Positions 63,188-64,000 of a stretch of 64,000 bases of DNA are shown piece by piece. The notes beneath the pieces were generated by a model. The model did no database searches, was not told the DNA's origin, and was given only the letters and a program-made list of their open reading frames with translations. The stretch's first letter is position 1; each line of letters starts with the position of its first letter. Made by a program: the position numbers and the translations under genes. Source of the DNA: Fimbriimonadaceae bacterium (lineage in GTDB: Bacteria > Armatimonadota > Fimbriimonadia > Fimbriimonadales > Fimbriimonadaceae); contig JAIBBE010000016.1 of the NCBI GenBank assembly GCA_019694835.1, positions 124,001-188,000 of the forward strand. The letters are read 5' to 3'.

Positions 63188-64000
63188 TTTAGCGGCCTTC
63201 CCGAGGTCTTTGCATCAACCGTCGAAGACAAGCATCTCGTCCAAGCGGGACTGCGTCACGGCAAATTGCGCCGACTTCGACGCGGGCTCTATACGACCAA
63301 CTTGCGAGATCCGCTACCCGAGGTCGTTCGCCGCAACCTCTGGCAGATTGTAGCGCACCTGTGCCCGGATGCAGTCGTTAGCCACCGTACGGCTCTGGAA
63401 GGCAGGCCATCAACGAGCGGATTCGTCTCCGTAAGTGGCTCCTACGATCGGCGAATTGAACTGCATGGCCTACGCATCCGGCAGCTAAGGGGACCTGGTC
63501 CTCTTGCCGGCGATGCTCCGTTCATCGCGGGCCTTTGGATGAGTTCGCGGGCAAGGTCGCTGATGGAGTGCCTTTCTGGCAAAGCGTACGGGGAAAACTC
63601 GCCCTTCCTCGCTGAATCCGCTATCGAACCGTACCTTGAGAGGCTGCTCCTCGTTGGCGTCGGAACCCTTAACGACCTCCGCGATGCCGCTCGGGAGTTG
63701 GCTCCCCACCTCGGCCTCGGGGAGGAACTCACGAGGCTCGATGCGATGATCGGGGCACTGCTCGGTACACGTGTGGCAAGGCTGCAGACCCCATCCGCGC
63801 AAGCCCGGTCACTTGGGTGGCCTTACGATTCGAACCGGCTGTTGCTCTTTCAGAGCCTGTTCGATAAGTTGGTGTCGTGGCCCACGGTTGGACGTCCCGA
63901 TTCGATTGTCAGTGGGCCGCCATTTCACAACCTTGGATTCTTCGACGCCTATTTCTCGAACTTCATCGAAGGCACCGAGTTCGAGGTAGCTGAGGCGCGG
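63173..64000 (+). CDS. Fic-type protein with AbiEi-like N-terminus (3' end beyond window)
   Basis: An open frame of at least 276 codons, running off the window. It begins GTG-GCA-AGT at 63173. Residues ~10-60 form an AbiEi/DUF6088-like winged helix (DKHLVQAGLRHGKLRRLRRGLYTT), then VVSHRTALEGRPSTSGFV. Near the window end comes FDAYFSNFIEGTEFEVAEA, in part SNFIEGTEFEV, which is the opening motif of large Fic proteins, whose catalytic HxFxDGNG motif would lie beyond 64000. So the product should be an AbiEi-Fic fusion, perhaps with the antitoxin-like and toxin-like parts in one chain. Identification of the Fic domain rests on this motif only. Confidence 0.72.
   Translation, partial: MASYSFSGLPEVFASTVEDKHLVQAGLRHGKLRRLRRGLYTTNLRDPLPEVVRRNLWQIVAHLCPDAVVSHRTALEGRPSTSGFVSVSGSYDRRIELHGLRIRQLRGPGPLAGDAPFIAGLWMSSRARSLMECLSGKAYGENSPFLAESAIEPYLERLLLVGVGTLNDLRDAARELAPHLGLGEELTRLDAMIGALLGTRVARLQTPSAQARSLGWPYDSNRLLLFQSLFDKLVSWPTVGRPDSIVSGPPFHNLGFFDAYFSNFIEGTEFEVAEAR

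Noticed and set aside
62731..63192. Open frame of 153 codons on the plus strand
   Set aside because: It begins inside the kinase start region, crosses a strong intrinsic terminator and the direct repeats, and has no recognisable protein features; the region is better read as a structured RNA plus an operator array.

Overview
The window reads as a chromosomal segment of a GC-rich, Gram-negative-type bacterium. Gene style points to the Armatimonadota (Fimbriimonadia-like). The evidence is several secreted proteins with C-terminal dockerin-like G-D-x-D-G-D repeats, planctomycete/armatimonadete-type DUF1501 and heme-c proteins, a GH172 (DUF2961) enzyme, and many intergenic palindromes with the core CGCCGGGACGGCG. 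The taxonomic placement is an inference; there is no rRNA gene and only one tRNA (Leu, CAG) here.

Layout. 0-6.9 kb: an operon DUF1501 protein > heme-c/PHM-like protein > purN > plsC, then a Ycf46-like AAA ATPase with a DUF6941 protein. 6.9-11.4 kb: a SARP-like regulator and two secreted dockerin-like proteins. 11.5-17.7 kb: pstS-pstC-pstA without pstB, an MmcQ/YjbR protein, a DinB protein, a PhoR-like kinase and prfB (RF2) with a programmed +1 frameshift site. 17.8-26 kb: an MFS exporter, a toxin-antitoxin pair, an MFS-HEAT fusion, a Fur-like regulator, a lipoprotein S1C protease and a FecCD permease. 26-37 kb: tRNA-Leu, GNAT, a secreted glutathione peroxidase, a second toxin-antitoxin pair, an R3H/Ycf45-type ATPase, GH172, a Gly-Thr repeat lipoprotein, citrate synthase and a HAF-repeat/dockerin protein. 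37-48.5 kb: small hypotheticals, a Fic protein with paired operators, rtcB, dxs, a VOC protein, a four-gene redoxin/pseudopilin/Cys-rich peptide operon and a matrixin-like protease. 48.6-57.3 kb: a cNMP-binding protein, acpS, an acyl-CoA ligase with a dipeptide epimerase, an outer-membrane-like protein, a GYF-type membrane protein and an S9 peptidase. 57.3-64 kb: a tightly packed operon (HPt kinase > REC-PAS-GGDEF > M42 peptidase > hypothetical > hicB > hicA), a candidate structured RNA with a strong terminator, and a Fic-type gene that runs off the window end.

How things fit together. The pst genes carry a Bacillus-type PhoP box (TTAACA-N5-TTAACG), and a PhoR-like kinase lies nearby in an operon with prfB. 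Eight genes have a TANNNT -10 element only 5-6 bases before the start codon, which predicts leaderless mRNAs; others (rtcB, the 10.4-kb secreted protein, the 57.8-kb hypothetical) have ordinary Shine-Dalgarno sites.

Three different palindromic repeat families are present. One copy supplies the only usable start codon of purN, and another lies in frame inside the dipeptide epimerase gene. No repeat-linked transposase, prophage or CRISPR array was seen. The strongest candidates for something new are the repeat-derived coding segments, the candidate RNA at 62.77-63.04 kb, the redoxin/pseudopilin/Cys-rich peptide operon and the duplicated Fic operators.
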